This document shows positions 45,202 to 55,219 of a DNA stretch of 64,000 nucleotides, piece by piece (the first letter of the stretch is position 1; every line of letters begins with the position of its first letter). Under the pieces are notes generated by a model. That model saw only the letters and a list, made by a program, of their open reading frames with translations. It was not told the DNA's origin and ran no database searches. Both the position numbers and the translations under genes were made by a program. Source of the stretch: Planctomycetaceae bacterium (GTDB lineage Bacteria > Planctomycetota > Planctomycetia > Pirellulales > Pirellulaceae); NCBI GenBank assembly GCA_002709045.1, contig PAPJ01000065.1, forward strand, positions 1-64,000, read 5' to 3'.

Positions 45202-46566
45202 TTCTTCGATCGGCGAACCGATGATGAGTGAATGTGGCCGCTCAGCCGAATCATATATCCGGGTCGCCGGATCAATGCCGAGTAAATGATAAATTGTTGC
45301 TGCCATATCTGCCGGAGCGCGCGGTTTTTCGAGCGGATAAGCAGCAGACTTATCCGACTTTCCGTAAACCGCACCACCTTGCACGCCAGCACCCGCCAAG
45401 GCCAGCGAGTACACAAAAGGCCAGTGATCTCGACCCTGATTCTTATTTATCGCCGGCGTTCGACCAAATTCTGCGTTAATAACCACCAACGTTTCATCCA
45501 GCATTGCTCGCTGTTGCAGATCGGTCAGTAACGCAGAAACCGACTGATCAAGCGTCGGCGCCAAGCTGTCTTTCATCTTCTTTGCATTTTGTGAATGCGT
45601 ATCCCACGACCCCGCCGGCGTATGACAATAACTAATATTTATCATCGGCACACCCGCTTCGGCCAAACGACGAGCAAGCAAACAGCGTTGGCCGAACTCT
45701 GTTTGCCCATAGGCCTGTCGCAACTCCGGTTTTTCCTGAGATAGATCAAAGGCTGCTTTGGTTTTCCTGCTAGCAAGCAGCGACACCGCACGTTCAAAAT
45801 AGGGAGACAACCGCTGTGTCTCGCCTAACTCCTGCAATTGCTGAGTATAGGAATTGAACTGGCGACGAAGGTTAGCACGTTCTGTTAATCGCACATCGTC
45901 TAGTCCGGCAGGATTCTTTAATGCTTCAATTTCAACATCGTCTCCAAGCAGTTTTTGATCGACTGCAAAGCTCGAGTGTCCGGATCCTAAAAATCCCGGC
46001 GTTTGACCATGCAGCGTGGTTCCATTACTACGACGCATTAACGGCCCTATTCGAACCCACGCCGGAAGGCTGCTACCACTGCCTCGCAAATGATCTACCA
46101 CGGCACCTAGCGGAGGGAAGTCTGTATCATTTGGCGGAAAATCACCTCGAGATCGTAATGTTTCCGGGTGCTGATGTCCGGTTTGAGCAGGCAAACAGGC
46201 CTGCACATGATTCGTATTACCGTGCGTCATACTGCGCACCACTGCGAGTTTATCGGCATGCTTAGAAAGCTGTGGTAGCAACTCGCAAAATTGCGTCCCC
46301 GGTACAGATGTGGAAATAGCTTTGAAAGGCCCTCGAACCTCCTGAGGCCCGTCGGGTTTGGGATCAAAGGTCTCCTGTTGCGGGTGACCACCATGCAAAA
46401 ACAACATGATCACTTGTTTAGCTTTGCCAAACGTAGAACCGCCCGCCGCTGTCAGACGCGTTTGTATTAGTTCAGGCAATGTTAATCCCAGACCCATTAA
46501 CCCGCCAACTCGCAACACATCGCGGCGTGCTAATAACCCAGATCTATTTGATTTTGAGCCCAACAT
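45190..46566 (-). CDS. Solitary DUF1501 protein with twin-arginine leader
   Basis: A DUF1501 protein without a DUF1549/DUF1553 neighbour. The ATG at 46566 has AAGG seven bases ahead; the GTG 21 bases upstream is less likely. LLARRDVLRVGGLMGLGLTL near the start is a Tat-like leader. Core motifs are GGHPQQETFDPKPDGPQEVRG and EFGRTP...QGRDHWPF. It is of the short subtype, like the proteins at 30802 and 55263. It lies 50 bases behind a two-domain hydrolase on the same strand. 458 residues; function unknown. Confidence 0.88.
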   Translation of the reverse strand: MLGSKSNRSGLLARRDVLRVGGLMGLGLTLPELIQTRLTAAGGSTFGKAKQVIMLFLHGGHPQQETFDPKPDGPQEVRGPFKAISTSVPGTQFCELLPQLSKHADKLAVVRSMTHGNTNHVQACLPAQTGHQHPETLRSRGDFPPNDTDFPPLGAVVDHLRGSGSSLPAWVRIGPLMRRSNGTTLHGQTPGFLGSGHSSFAVDQKLLGDDVEIEALKNPAGLDDVRLTERANLRRQFNSYTQQLQELGETQRLSPYFERAVSLLASRKTKAAFDLSQEKPELRQAYGQTEFGQRCLLARRLAEAGVPMINISYCHTPAGSWDTHSQNAKKMKDSLAPTLDQSVSALLTDLQQRAMLDETLVVINAEFGRTPAINKNQGRDHWPFVYSLALAGAGVQGGAVYGKSDKSAAYPLEKPRAPADMAATIYHLLGIDPATRIYDSAERPHSLIIGSPIEELLA

Positions 46567-46636
46567 TAATTTACCTTGATCCAGCACATTTCACTGATTG
46601 CATTCTATCGGCGACCGTAGACTGAAGTAAATGGAA

Positions 46637-48637
46637 TTAATCCCCAAATACCAACTCTGGCCAGGCTTCTCGCCCCTGCTGGCTTACCACATGCAATTCC
46701 CGTGACTCTGTAATCTTATATATTGTTGCGGCAAACGAAAGCGCACTGATCAATTGTTTACGGTCCAGTGTCTCGCCTTGCATATTTTTCCCGGAAATCA
46801 CCCATGTTGGACGCGGGGCCACCAATGATAAAAGCTGGCCTATATCCCCCAATTCAGCAAGCATGCCTGGCAGAATCGCACCCAACTGTCCCTCTGCATA
46901 ACGACGATCACTTAGAAGTGTCAGAGGCGGATCAATGGCAACTAATTGACTGATACGGGTCTGCATAGCTGTCGTTAATAGCGCCGGTAACACGGCGCTG
47001 CCGTGCGAGACCATCGTGACCCTTGGTGGTTCTTCATAAGCGGCAACAACCCAACCGACCGCGGCCTGTAGATCTTTAACCCACTGTCCGGCAAGTGGGC
47101 GTCCGATCCAGGCAGCCCATTGAGCCGCATTGTGGTCTAATGCAGACCCAATCTTATTGCTCTGAGGGGCATAGGGTCCGGTCGCCCGCAATGTAACTTC
47201 AACAAGATCAATCTGGTGATCCAGACACCACTTACGATCGACTTCTGCCATCCCGCTGGCATCCGTTGAAGTTGAGATGACCAGATCTCGCCCAGCCCCC
47301 TTAGTCCATTCAAATGTACATGCGATCCCTGGCTCGGGAGACACTTCAAACTTTCTACTGATACCGCGTTCGGCCTCTGCGACCGCCACCTCGTCCAATA
47401 TTTTAACCGTCTCGGATTGCCTGCCAATATAACGCCTGATCATCCCAAGTTTAGCGATGCGCTGAGCATCCCAATGTTCCTTATGCAATGGTTTATTCTG
47501 TTTCTTAACCAACTGAGCGGCAAAACGCTGAGCAAGTGCCGGAACGGTCACGAAGTCTGCAGGACGATCACCCTCAGGAAAACAACGAAGTTGCTCTCGA
47601 TCGACTGTTTTAACCTCAGGTTCAATAATCGGACTGCCATCGCCTTTCCCTTTGAGATGCAGTGTAACCCAGCCATACATCGCCTCCCGCATCGGCTGGT
47701 TGTAATCATGCTTAGACTCTACCACGACATGTTTTACATTCTGGGACTTCCCATACGTTCTGAAAACGCTCTCTGCACCAGCCAGACTCTTTTTCGCTTC
47801 TGCCACCGAAAACTGAACACCATCCTGAGTTGCATTGATCACCATTAAAGCACGCGGAGCCACTAATCCAAGCACGCCCCATTCTTCTGTAAATGCCAGG
47901 GCTCCCGGGATTAATTCACACATACAACAGGCCACCCCTAAATACGCCTGATAGTTCCCCACGCTACAGACCGGGATCACGGCCTTAAAGCGTTGCTCAA
48001 GCGCTCCGGCATACATCGTCTGATTTCCGCCTCCACTCGTGCCTGTGATGGCCAGATTATCCGGATCAACATCACTGCGTGTTTGCAGGTAATCTGCACA
48101 ACGAATATTTTCATAGACCTGAATCCCCGGCAACGTACGACCGGTGGCAAACAGCGTGGCCGCAGTCATCTCACCATGGTACTCACCAAGTTCTGGTCTA
48201 ATGCCCCGTTCACCCGCACCAAAGGCATCCACAGCCATCGCAATAAATCCAAGTTTAGCCAGACCAATGCATCTCGCCTGTACCGTTGGATCCTGCTTTG
48301 CCCCCTGCCAATGACCGTGTACACAGAGAACCGCAGGAAAGGGCCCTTCACCCTCGGGCCGATAGACATTGACGGTCATCAGCACTCCGGGAATTGTCTG
48401 AATAAGAACCTTTTCAATCGTATAGCCTTCAAAACGAAGCTTACCAACCGTTTTTGGATCAAGCTCACATTTCTGTGACGGAAACCCACCTAGGGCTTTA
48501 ATCAACTTTGGAACGATTTGCTCGCGCTGACCCAACCATGTTTTAAAATTGTCCGGAAATTTATACGACACAGCCATCTCCTGAGCCTGCTGCCTGATAA
48601 ATTTAAGAAACTGTTCCGAAGCGTCTTCGTTAAGCAT
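46637..48637 (-). CDS. Tandem alpha/beta-hydrolase, acetyl-xylan-esterase-like
   Basis: A 666-residue cytoplasmic protein (no signal peptide) made of two hydrolase-like halves. The first (about 60-340) has CVHGHWQGAKQ, DAFGAGERG and the nucleophile elbow TGTSGGGNQT near residue 204, followed by VVESKHDYNQ with a candidate His. This matches acetyl-xylan-esterase/abhydrolase relatives common in planctomycetes. The second half (about 440-660) repeats the fold but its elbow reads VSHGSAVL, without a normal G-x-S-x-G, so it may be non-catalytic. Probably deacylates imported oligosaccharides (inference). Confidence 0.83.
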   Translation of the reverse strand: MLNEDASEQFLKFIRQQAQEMAVSYKFPDNFKTWLGQREQIVPKLIKALGGFPSQKCELDPKTVGKLRFEGYTIEKVLIQTIPGVLMTVNVYRPEGEGPFPAVLCVHGHWQGAKQDPTVQARCIGLAKLGFIAMAVDAFGAGERGIRPELGEYHGEMTAATLFATGRTLPGIQVYENIRCADYLQTRSDVDPDNLAITGTSGGGNQTMYAGALEQRFKAVIPVCSVGNYQAYLGVACCMCELIPGALAFTEEWGVLGLVAPRALMVINATQDGVQFSVAEAKKSLAGAESVFRTYGKSQNVKHVVVESKHDYNQPMREAMYGWVTLHLKGKGDGSPIIEPEVKTVDREQLRCFPEGDRPADFVTVPALAQRFAAQLVKKQNKPLHKEHWDAQRIAKLGMIRRYIGRQSETVKILDEVAVAEAERGISRKFEVSPEPGIACTFEWTKGAGRDLVISTSTDASGMAEVDRKWCLDHQIDLVEVTLRATGPYAPQSNKIGSALDHNAAQWAAWIGRPLAGQWVKDLQAAVGWVVAAYEEPPRVTMVSHGSAVLPALLTTAMQTRISQLVAIDPPLTLLSDRRYAEGQLGAILPGMLAELGDIGQLLSLVAPRPTWVISGKNMQGETLDRKQLISALSFAATIYKITESRELHVVSQQGREAWPELVFGD

Positions 48638-48740
48638 TTGAATATTACCTTTGCTGATTAAAGGAAAATCTTGTTAGCATTATAAAACACTCTGAAATAA
48701 CAAACACAATAAAGCCGTAGACACAAAGCGATCCAACAAC

Positions 48741-49697
48741 ATGAAAATACTTGCAACCGCCCCCATTGATCAGACGGCCGTCGATATCCTATCCCCTTAC
48801 GGAGAAATCATCACCGCTCCTGATGACACCGAACAAACGCTAATCCAATTAGCTTCAGATGCTGAAGTCATCGTTGTCCGGGGCGTTGCTGAAATCACCG
48901 AAGGAGTCATTGAAGCAGCCACCAGATTGAAAGTGATTGGGCGTACAGGTGTGGGTATTAACAATATTGATATTGCAGCGGCCACTGCGCGCCGTATCCC
49001 GGTGGTATTTACCCCGGGGGCCAATTCCCGGGCTGTTGCCGAATCGGCAATGGCCTTTATTCTGGCACTCTCCAAACGCATTACGTATTGGGATCAACAA
49101 ACTAAAACAGATCAGTGGGACTCGAGATACGACTCGATCAATGATGACCTTGAAGGTGAAACACTCGGAATCATCGGGTTTGGTAATATTGGCCAGCAGC
49201 TAGCCAGACTGGCTGCACCATTCGATATGAAACTGCTCGCCTGCGATCCTTATGCCAATAGTCAGGCCGCAGATGAACTCGAAGTGGAATTAGTATCACT
49301 TGACCAATTACTACAACGCTCCAGATATCTCAGCCTCCATACAACATTGACGCCTGAGACGGAAGGAATGATTAATGCCGAGAACCTCCAACAATTACGA
49401 CCTGGCAGCTATCTGATTAACTTAAGCCGCGGGGAAACAGTTGACAGTCTCGACACCATCCTACAGGCTCTGGAAGATGGCCGTTTAGCGGGAGCCGGAT
49501 TTGACGTTTTTGCGCCTGAACCGGCAGATATCTCACATCCGATTTTCAAGCACCCAAACTTCCTAACGGCACCACACGTCGCCTCGCTGACCCATAAAGC
49601 AATCGACACCATTCATTTGTGGATGGCCAACGATATTAAAGCCGTTCTGGATGGAGAAACCCCAAAAAACTCTGTAAATCCTGAAGTTTTTGAGTGA
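48741..49697 (+). CDS. D-2-hydroxyacid dehydrogenase, SerA-like
   Basis: An NAD-dependent 2-hydroxyacid dehydrogenase, 318 residues. The substrate domain has VVRGVAEIT and GRTGVGINNID. The NAD domain has GFGNIGQQLARLA with the acidic D near CDPYAN. Catalytic Arg, Glu and His appear in NLSRGE, APEP and TAPHVASLT. It lacks the C-terminal ACT domain of long SerA proteins, so it may be phosphoglycerate dehydrogenase or an enzyme for another hydroxyacid. The context of carbohydrate catabolism does not decide. Divergent from the tandem hydrolase; followed by a terminator. Confidence 0.9.
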   Translation: MKILATAPIDQTAVDILSPYGEIITAPDDTEQTLIQLASDAEVIVVRGVAEITEGVIEAATRLKVIGRTGVGINNIDIAAATARRIPVVFTPGANSRAVAESAMAFILALSKRITYWDQQTKTDQWDSRYDSINDDLEGETLGIIGFGNIGQQLARLAAPFDMKLLACDPYANSQAADELEVELVSLDQLLQRSRYLSLHTTLTPETEGMINAENLQQLRPGSYLINLSRGETVDSLDTILQALEDGRLAGAGFDVFAPEPADISHPIFKHPNFLTAPHVASLTHKAIDTIHLWMANDIKAVLDGETPKNSVNPEVFE

Positions 49698-49740
49698 AAT
49701 AAACACTAATGAAGTCTGTGCTTCACGACTAGGCTGATAT

Positions 49741-49758
49741 AGCGGGACATCCCGTTTT
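49741..49758 (+). terminator. Terminator after the 2-hydroxyacid dehydrogenase gene
   Basis: A compact hairpin, AGCGGG-ACAT-CCCGTT (one G-U pair), followed by a run of four T. It starts 44 bases after the stop codon. Confidence 0.55.
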
Positions 49759-49773
49759 ACTCTAAGATTTGTT

Positions 49774-49804
49774 TTGAGGCCTGCTAGATGCTGTGAGGTA
49801 TAAT
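49774..49804 (+). promoter_or_regulatory. Candidate promoter of the PSCyt1 module
   Basis: TATAAT at 49799-49804 with TTGAGG at 49774-49779 (19-base spacing, longer than ideal). It follows the terminator at 49741 and precedes the module's GTG start by 80 bases. Confidence 0.4.
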
Positions 49805-49884
49805 AGAACAGTGACTCGCCGTTTCCATTAACACTCGTATTTTTGGATCACACGTCCACACTAAGATACATGACAGGTATATAA

Positions 49885-52395
49885 GTGATACTCAGACTGA
49901 CGACATTTGTTGCAATCCTTCTTAGTAGCATCGCTGTTATAGGGCAGGATAAACAAGCGGAACAACAGCTGACAGCAGATCAGGTAAAGTTTTATATCGA
50001 AAAGGTTCAGCCGATTCTGTTGAATCATTGTTACGCTTGCCACGGACCGGGATCCGGGGTTAAAGCCGATTTCTTTATGGGTAACAGAAACGACATCCTT
50101 AAAGGTGGTGAATCAGGGCCTTCCGCTATTCCGGGAAACTCTAAAGAGAGTCTTCTGATTCAGGCTCTGAACTATGACATCTACGAGATGCCGCCAAAGG
50201 GTAAGCTACCTCAGGATCAAATAGACATTATCACTAAATGGGTGGATGACGGACTGTTAATCCCAAGCGATCAGCAATCAGCTCGGCCGGAAAAACACTC
50301 CAGCCCCTATAAAACGGAAGTTAATGACGAAACGAAGTCTTTCTGGCAACATCAGAGGGTACAGGTCCCTGACACTCCTAAAGTGAAAAATAAAAAATGG
50401 ATCACCAACCCCATCGACAACTTCATACTCACCCGACTTGAAGCCGAAGGAATCAAACCATCCTTGCCGGCAGACAAAGCGCACCTAATTCGGCGTGCCT
50501 ATTATGACCTGACTGGTCTGCCACCAACGGTGGAGGCCGTCAACGATTTTGTGTCAAATCAGGATCCTCAGGCCTATGAGAAGCTTCTCGATACCCTTCT
50601 TGAATCTCCGCAATATGGTGAAAAATGGGGAAGACATTGGCTCGACCTTGTTCGTTATGCAGAGTCTAACAGCTACGAGCGTGACGGAACGAAACCATAT
50701 GCCTGGCGATTTCGTGATTACGTCATAAAGAGTTTTAATGAGGACAAGCCCTACGATTTGTTCATTAAAGAGCAACTTGCCGGAGACGAATTCGAACAAC
50801 TGACAGAAGACTCTATCACGGCAACAGGCTATTACCGTCTCGGGATTTGGGATGACGAGCCTGTTAGTCAAAAGCAGGCGCTTTATGATGACCTCGATGA
50901 CATCATTGGCACCACCTCTCAGGTTTTCCTTGGACTGACGATGAACTGTGCCCGCTGTCACGATCACAAACTCGATCCTATTCCGCAAAAGGATTATTAC
51001 AGCTTCCTGGCATTTTTCTCTGGTTTTCGTCGGTATGGGGTGCGTGGACATGACACCGTTGAATCTGCTTCGATCGGCTCCATCGCTGTTAACGCTGACG
51101 AAACAATGCAGGCAGATATGCGACAACAACTGGATCGAGAACTTCGCGATGTTGACCGGATAATAAACAACGTCAACAACCGCCTGCAGGGATTAATGAC
51201 TCCCCCTGAAAAAGAGGACTTTCGTGCTATCGAGGTGCGACTAGACATTGCTAAAAAATATGTTGGCAAAGGGCTTAGTGCAAAACTGGTTCAGGACTAT
51301 GAAGTTGCCGTCAAACGCCGGCAGGTCATCCTTGACACCCGCCCGGCCGAAATTGCCAAAACATTGGTCATTAAAGAAATTGGGGCACAAGCCCGCGAAA
51401 CTTTCGTCCTTATTCGCGGTAACGCGAATGCAGAGAGTGATAAAGTTGAACCAGGCTTCCCCTCAGTACTATCGCCGCCTGAACCTGTTCTCAATCCATC
51501 ACCTCATGGTAAGAGTAGTGGCAGACGAACTTCGCTGGCAAATTGGATCGCGAGCCCCGACAACCCACTTACCGCGCGTGTCATGGCAAACCGCCTTTGG
51601 CAGCATCATTTTGGCGTTGGTATCGTCGAAACATCCAATAATTTTGGCGCCGGCGGTCTGGATCCAACCCATCCTGAACTACTGGATTATCTGGCAACAG
51701 AGTTCGTCAAAGGTGACTGGCGGATCAAACGCATGCACAAACTGATTATGCTTTCCTCCACCTATCGCCTGAGTTCCAGGACGACGGAATCCGGGCTTGA
51801 AAACGACCCTGCCAATCGACTCATCTGGCGTTTTAACCCGCGACGGCTTTCAAGCGAGGAAGTTCGCGACTCTATCCTTGCTGCCAATGGCTCACTTAAT
51901 TTACAAATGGGCGGACCAAGCTTCTACCCAATCATCCCCCGGGAAGTGCTCCAGGGTCAGTCACGTCCCGGTGCCGGCTGGGGAAACTCGTCTGAAGAAG
52001 AACGCGCACGCCGCGCGGTGTATATCTTTGTCAAACGTTCACTTGTCGAACCACTGATGGCCGACTTTGACTTTGCCGACGTTGACTCAACCTGTCCAGT
52101 TCGATTTACAACAACTCAGCCTACGCAGTCACTGCAATTGATGAACAGCGAATTTTCCAATCGACAGGCTGCTAAATTCGCGCAGTTTTTGAAAGAAAAG
52201 GCGCCCAACGAGCTCACACTGCAGATTAAGCTGGCGTTATCACAAACCACTCAACGGACTCCGTCAGAAGACGAAGTCACACGCGGACAAAAACTGATAG
52301 CAGAACTTAAAGCGCTCGGCATTTCAGATGACGATGCTTTGAAATACTTCTGTCTGGTGACTTTTAACCTCAACGAATTCCTTTATCTCGACTAA
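49885..52395 (+). CDS. PSCyt1-DUF1549-DUF1553 exported cytochrome-like protein
   Basis: First gene of the third two-gene module in the window, 836 residues. A signal peptide (about 1-20, IAVIGQ) follows a GTG start; the nearest upstream ATG is out of frame or stopped. PSCyt1 with CYACH (49-53) and YEMPPKGKLP, DUF1549 (about 175-375) with CARCH (355-359), a charged helical linker (about 400-500), then DUF1553 to the NLNEFLYLD end. It is closest in layout to the protein at 18923-21283. The DUF1501 partner starts 50 bases downstream. Confidence 0.9.
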   Translation: MILRLTTFVAILLSSIAVIGQDKQAEQQLTADQVKFYIEKVQPILLNHCYACHGPGSGVKADFFMGNRNDILKGGESGPSAIPGNSKESLLIQALNYDIYEMPPKGKLPQDQIDIITKWVDDGLLIPSDQQSARPEKHSSPYKTEVNDETKSFWQHQRVQVPDTPKVKNKKWITNPIDNFILTRLEAEGIKPSLPADKAHLIRRAYYDLTGLPPTVEAVNDFVSNQDPQAYEKLLDTLLESPQYGEKWGRHWLDLVRYAESNSYERDGTKPYAWRFRDYVIKSFNEDKPYDLFIKEQLAGDEFEQLTEDSITATGYYRLGIWDDEPVSQKQALYDDLDDIIGTTSQVFLGLTMNCARCHDHKLDPIPQKDYYSFLAFFSGFRRYGVRGHDTVESASIGSIAVNADETMQADMRQQLDRELRDVDRIINNVNNRLQGLMTPPEKEDFRAIEVRLDIAKKYVGKGLSAKLVQDYEVAVKRRQVILDTRPAEIAKTLVIKEIGAQARETFVLIRGNANAESDKVEPGFPSVLSPPEPVLNPSPHGKSSGRRTSLANWIASPDNPLTARVMANRLWQHHFGVGIVETSNNFGAGGLDPTHPELLDYLATEFVKGDWRIKRMHKLIMLSSTYRLSSRTTESGLENDPANRLIWRFNPRRLSSEEVRDSILAANGSLNLQMGGPSFYPIIPREVLQGQSRPGAGWGNSSEEERARRAVYIFVKRSLVEPLMADFDFADVDSTCPVRFTTTQPTQSLQLMNSEFSNRQAAKFAQFLKEKAPNELTLQIKLALSQTTQRTPSEDEVTRGQKLIAELKALGISDDDALKYFCLVTFNLNEFLYLD

Positions 52396-52445
52396 CAACA
52401 CTTAATCTTCAAATCACTGAAGGCTTAACTTACGGATCAACGATT

Positions 52446-53903
52446 ATGACTAAGAATTTTTGCGGACGCACTCGTCGGGAATTCATCTGGCAATCTGGGG
52501 CCGGGTTCGCTGGTACTGCACTTGCCGGCCTGCTTAGTGACGATGGTTTCTTTGAAAATCAGGCGGTCGCTGCCGACGGCGCGACGAAGTGGGAAAACCC
52601 GCTCGCCCCGAAGCAACCACACTTCGCCCCCAAAGCTAAGTCTGTCATCTTCCTCTATATGTATGGCGGTCCAAGCCATATTGATACTTTCGATTACAAA
52701 CCGGACATGAAAGGGATGGACAACAAAACTGTTGATGTCAAAACCTTCGGTCGCGGCGGTCATCGTAATCAGGGCCGTATTGTAGAACCGCGGTGGAACT
52801 TTAAACAGTACGGCGAATGCGGGAAATGGATTTCCGACCTCTTTCCTCACGTTGGGGAATGTGTTGATGACATCGCCTTTCTGCACTCCATGACCGCCGA
52901 TTCACCTATCCATGGATCCGCCATGTTAATGATGAACAGCGGCCGCATCCTTAGTGGTGCACCATGTCTTGGGTCATGGGTAACCTATGGTTTGGGTAGC
53001 GAAAACCAAAACCTTCCTGGATTTGTCGTCATGCTCGACCCTCGTGGCGGACCTATTTCCGGAGCTAAAAACTGGTCCTGCGGATACATGCCTGCCAGCT
53101 ATCAGGCAACGATTATGCGCAGTGAGGGTAGCCCGATCTTAAATCTTAATCCGCCAGCCGGTATGAGTCGTGAAACGCAGCAAAAACTACTCGCGACGCT
53201 CAAACAGTACAACGAAGAACACCAAACAACTCGTGTTGACAATTCACAACTGGCAGCTCGTATCGCCAACTATGAACTTGCTTTCCGCATGCAGACATCT
53301 GCACCCGAAGCCACTAACATCGAAGATGAGACCGAAGAAACGCATAATCTATATGGTCTAGACAACGAACGCTCATCAAAATTCGGTCGTCAGTGCCTGA
53401 TGGCTCGGCGACTGGTCGAACGAGGAGTTCGTTTTGTACAGATTTACTCCGGTGGTAATCACAACGATGCCAACTGGGACGCGCATGGTGACTTAAAGTA
53501 CAACCACGAACTTCATGCCGGTGAAACGGATAAGCCAATTGCAGGTCTTATCAAAGACCTCAAACGACGTGACATGCTCAAAGATACGCTGATTGTTTGG
53601 GGAGGGGAATTCGGTCGCCAACCAACAGCGGAATATGCCAAGGGCACCGGTCGTGATCACAACAGTTACGGCTTTACCATGTGGATGGCCGGTGGTGGCA
53701 TCAAAGGTGGTGTCAGTGTTGGCACGACAGATGAACTGGGGAGTCGTGCTGTTGATGAACGTTTCCACGTCAAACATCTGCATGCAACTATCCTGCAACA
53801 ACTTGGATTTGATCCCAACAAACTGTCTTACTTTTATGACGGTCTCGATCAACGTCTGGTTGGTGTCGAGGGTGCTCAGCCAATCCAGCCCGTTATCTCA
53901 TAA
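52446..53903 (+). CDS. DUF1501 protein with Tat-type signal
   Basis: Partner of the preceding gene; 485 residues. RTRREFIWQSGAGFAGTALAG is a clear twin-arginine leader. Landmarks are YGGPSHIDTFDYKP, the long-subtype FKQYGECGKWISDLFP, GRQCLMARRLVERGVRFVQI, and GGEFGRQPTAE...GRDHNSYGF. It shares the long subtype with the protein at 21337-22770. Both are coupled to PSCyt1-containing partners, which supports a functional pairing. Function unknown; the family is thought to be related to alkaline phosphatases and sulfatases. Confidence 0.9.
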   Translation: MTKNFCGRTRREFIWQSGAGFAGTALAGLLSDDGFFENQAVAADGATKWENPLAPKQPHFAPKAKSVIFLYMYGGPSHIDTFDYKPDMKGMDNKTVDVKTFGRGGHRNQGRIVEPRWNFKQYGECGKWISDLFPHVGECVDDIAFLHSMTADSPIHGSAMLMMNSGRILSGAPCLGSWVTYGLGSENQNLPGFVVMLDPRGGPISGAKNWSCGYMPASYQATIMRSEGSPILNLNPPAGMSRETQQKLLATLKQYNEEHQTTRVDNSQLAARIANYELAFRMQTSAPEATNIEDETEETHNLYGLDNERSSKFGRQCLMARRLVERGVRFVQIYSGGNHNDANWDAHGDLKYNHELHAGETDKPIAGLIKDLKRRDMLKDTLIVWGGEFGRQPTAEYAKGTGRDHNSYGFTMWMAGGGIKGGVSVGTTDELGSRAVDERFHVKHLHATILQQLGFDPNKLSYFYDGLDQRLVGVEGAQPIQPVIS

Positions 53904-53934
53904 GCCGGTCAGTGCATCCGTATTCCATAAAAGA

Positions 53935-53965
53935 ACCCCGCCTTCGTTAAACTCTGGCGAGGTTT
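53935..53965. terminator. Shared terminator between convergent genes
   Basis: Nine-base arms AACCCCGCC and GGCGAGGTT around a 13-base loop; one position is a C-A mismatch on the plus strand and a G-U pair on the minus strand. TTTT follows on both sides. It lies between the stops of the DUF1501 gene and the NHL gene and probably serves both, better on the minus strand. Confidence 0.6.
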
Positions 53966-53991
53966 TCAATAACAACTGATTCACTAGGAAT

Positions 53992-55077
53992 TTATAGTCG
54001 TGTCAGTTTGGAGATACGGCCTGTGGCAACCCACTCTGCAACCATGATATTTCCTTTTCTATCAAAACAGGCGTCGTGAGGATGAACGAATTTGCCGTTC
54101 TTCCATTTCGCTTCATCATTTCGAATATCGCCTTGTGATGTAATTCGTTGAACATCCTCGCCAAGCTGAGCAACAACTTTGTTATCTGCCCCCAGCAGAG
54201 TTACACGAGCATGAAGTTCCGGCACCAAAAGTAGATCTTCAAAACTGTCCACATTGGCAGGCAGGCCAAATCCCTGCTGAGTACTTAGATATTTACCCTC
54301 AACTGTCAAATACTGCAGCGTATGATGAGCGCGATCACAAATTACAACGATCTGTTCATCGCCACGTCTGTCTATCCAGATCCCATGGGGTGTCTTGAAT
54401 TTACCTTTGCCGTCTCCGGGCCCGCCCCAACAACTCTTCCAGTTGCCGTCTTTATCATAGTGATGAATATAAAACGCGCCATAGCCATCAACCAAAAGAA
54501 ACTCCCCATTATCCAAAAATGCGAAGTTTGTGGGCAGAAAACGATTAGGGCCCCATTTACGTTGTGGATTGGTGGCTTCTTCTTCAGCATATTTCCCAGA
54601 TTCGATCGGAGCGAATTTATGCCACACGGTTTCGCCTTTAAGCGTGAGTTTTGCGAATGCCTTTACATTTTGATACGCACACACATAGAGAAATTCTTCC
54701 TTACCTTCCTGACGGACTTCAATGCCATGACCACCACCCTGAAACTGACTGCCAAACGCCCGCACAAATCGCCCTTTTTTATCGAAGACGAAAATGGACG
54801 GATGATCCTTGAGATTTTGACGACCTTCATGAATTACATAAACATTTCCAGATTTGTCCACTGCAACATTATGTGTGGTCTGCCAACTGTACTCACCTGG
54901 TAACCGAGCCCAGTTATGAGTGACTTCATATTGATAGTCACCTTCACCTATAATGATCTGTGAATCTGTCTTTGAGGCAGTTACTACAGCGGGTACTGCA
55001 ATACTCATTGCACCTGCCGCAGCGGTCTTTGCCAGAAATTCCCGACGTCCTAGAACTGGTTTACGTTTGATTGTCAT
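53992..55077 (-). CDS. NHL-repeat propeller protein with Tat signal
   Basis: A 361-residue exported six-bladed propeller. Tat leader KPVLGRREFLAKTAAAGAMS. NHL-like repeats include NVAVDKSGNVYVIHEG, PSIFVFDKKGRFVRAFG, TPHGIWIDRRGDEQIVVICDR, and the final HDACFDRKGNIMVAEW. Resembles the propeller of peptidylglycine alpha-amidating lyase, but also many proteins with only a binding role. No membrane segment besides the signal. Convergent with the DUF1501 gene at 52446 and divergent from the one at 55263. Confidence 0.82.
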   Translation of the reverse strand: MTIKRKPVLGRREFLAKTAAAGAMSIAVPAVVTASKTDSQIIIGEGDYQYEVTHNWARLPGEYSWQTTHNVAVDKSGNVYVIHEGRQNLKDHPSIFVFDKKGRFVRAFGSQFQGGGHGIEVRQEGKEEFLYVCAYQNVKAFAKLTLKGETVWHKFAPIESGKYAEEEATNPQRKWGPNRFLPTNFAFLDNGEFLLVDGYGAFYIHHYDKDGNWKSCWGGPGDGKGKFKTPHGIWIDRRGDEQIVVICDRAHHTLQYLTVEGKYLSTQQGFGLPANVDSFEDLLLVPELHARVTLLGADNKVVAQLGEDVQRITSQGDIRNDEAKWKNGKFVHPHDACFDRKGNIMVAEWVATGRISKLTRL

Positions 55078-55219
55078 TATGATTCTTTCGTCATTTTTGA
55101 ATTATCTGGGTAATGCTAACGTTATCTTACCACACAAGCGAGGGGTTTTACTGCCTGAACTTTACCTCAAAGAATATGCGTTAGTACTTCTACTATTTCT
55201 TTAACCGACTTCTTGTCGA

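Noticed and set aside
47993..48478. Plus-strand open frame of 161 codons
   Set aside because: Antisense to the tandem hydrolase; no recognisable motif.
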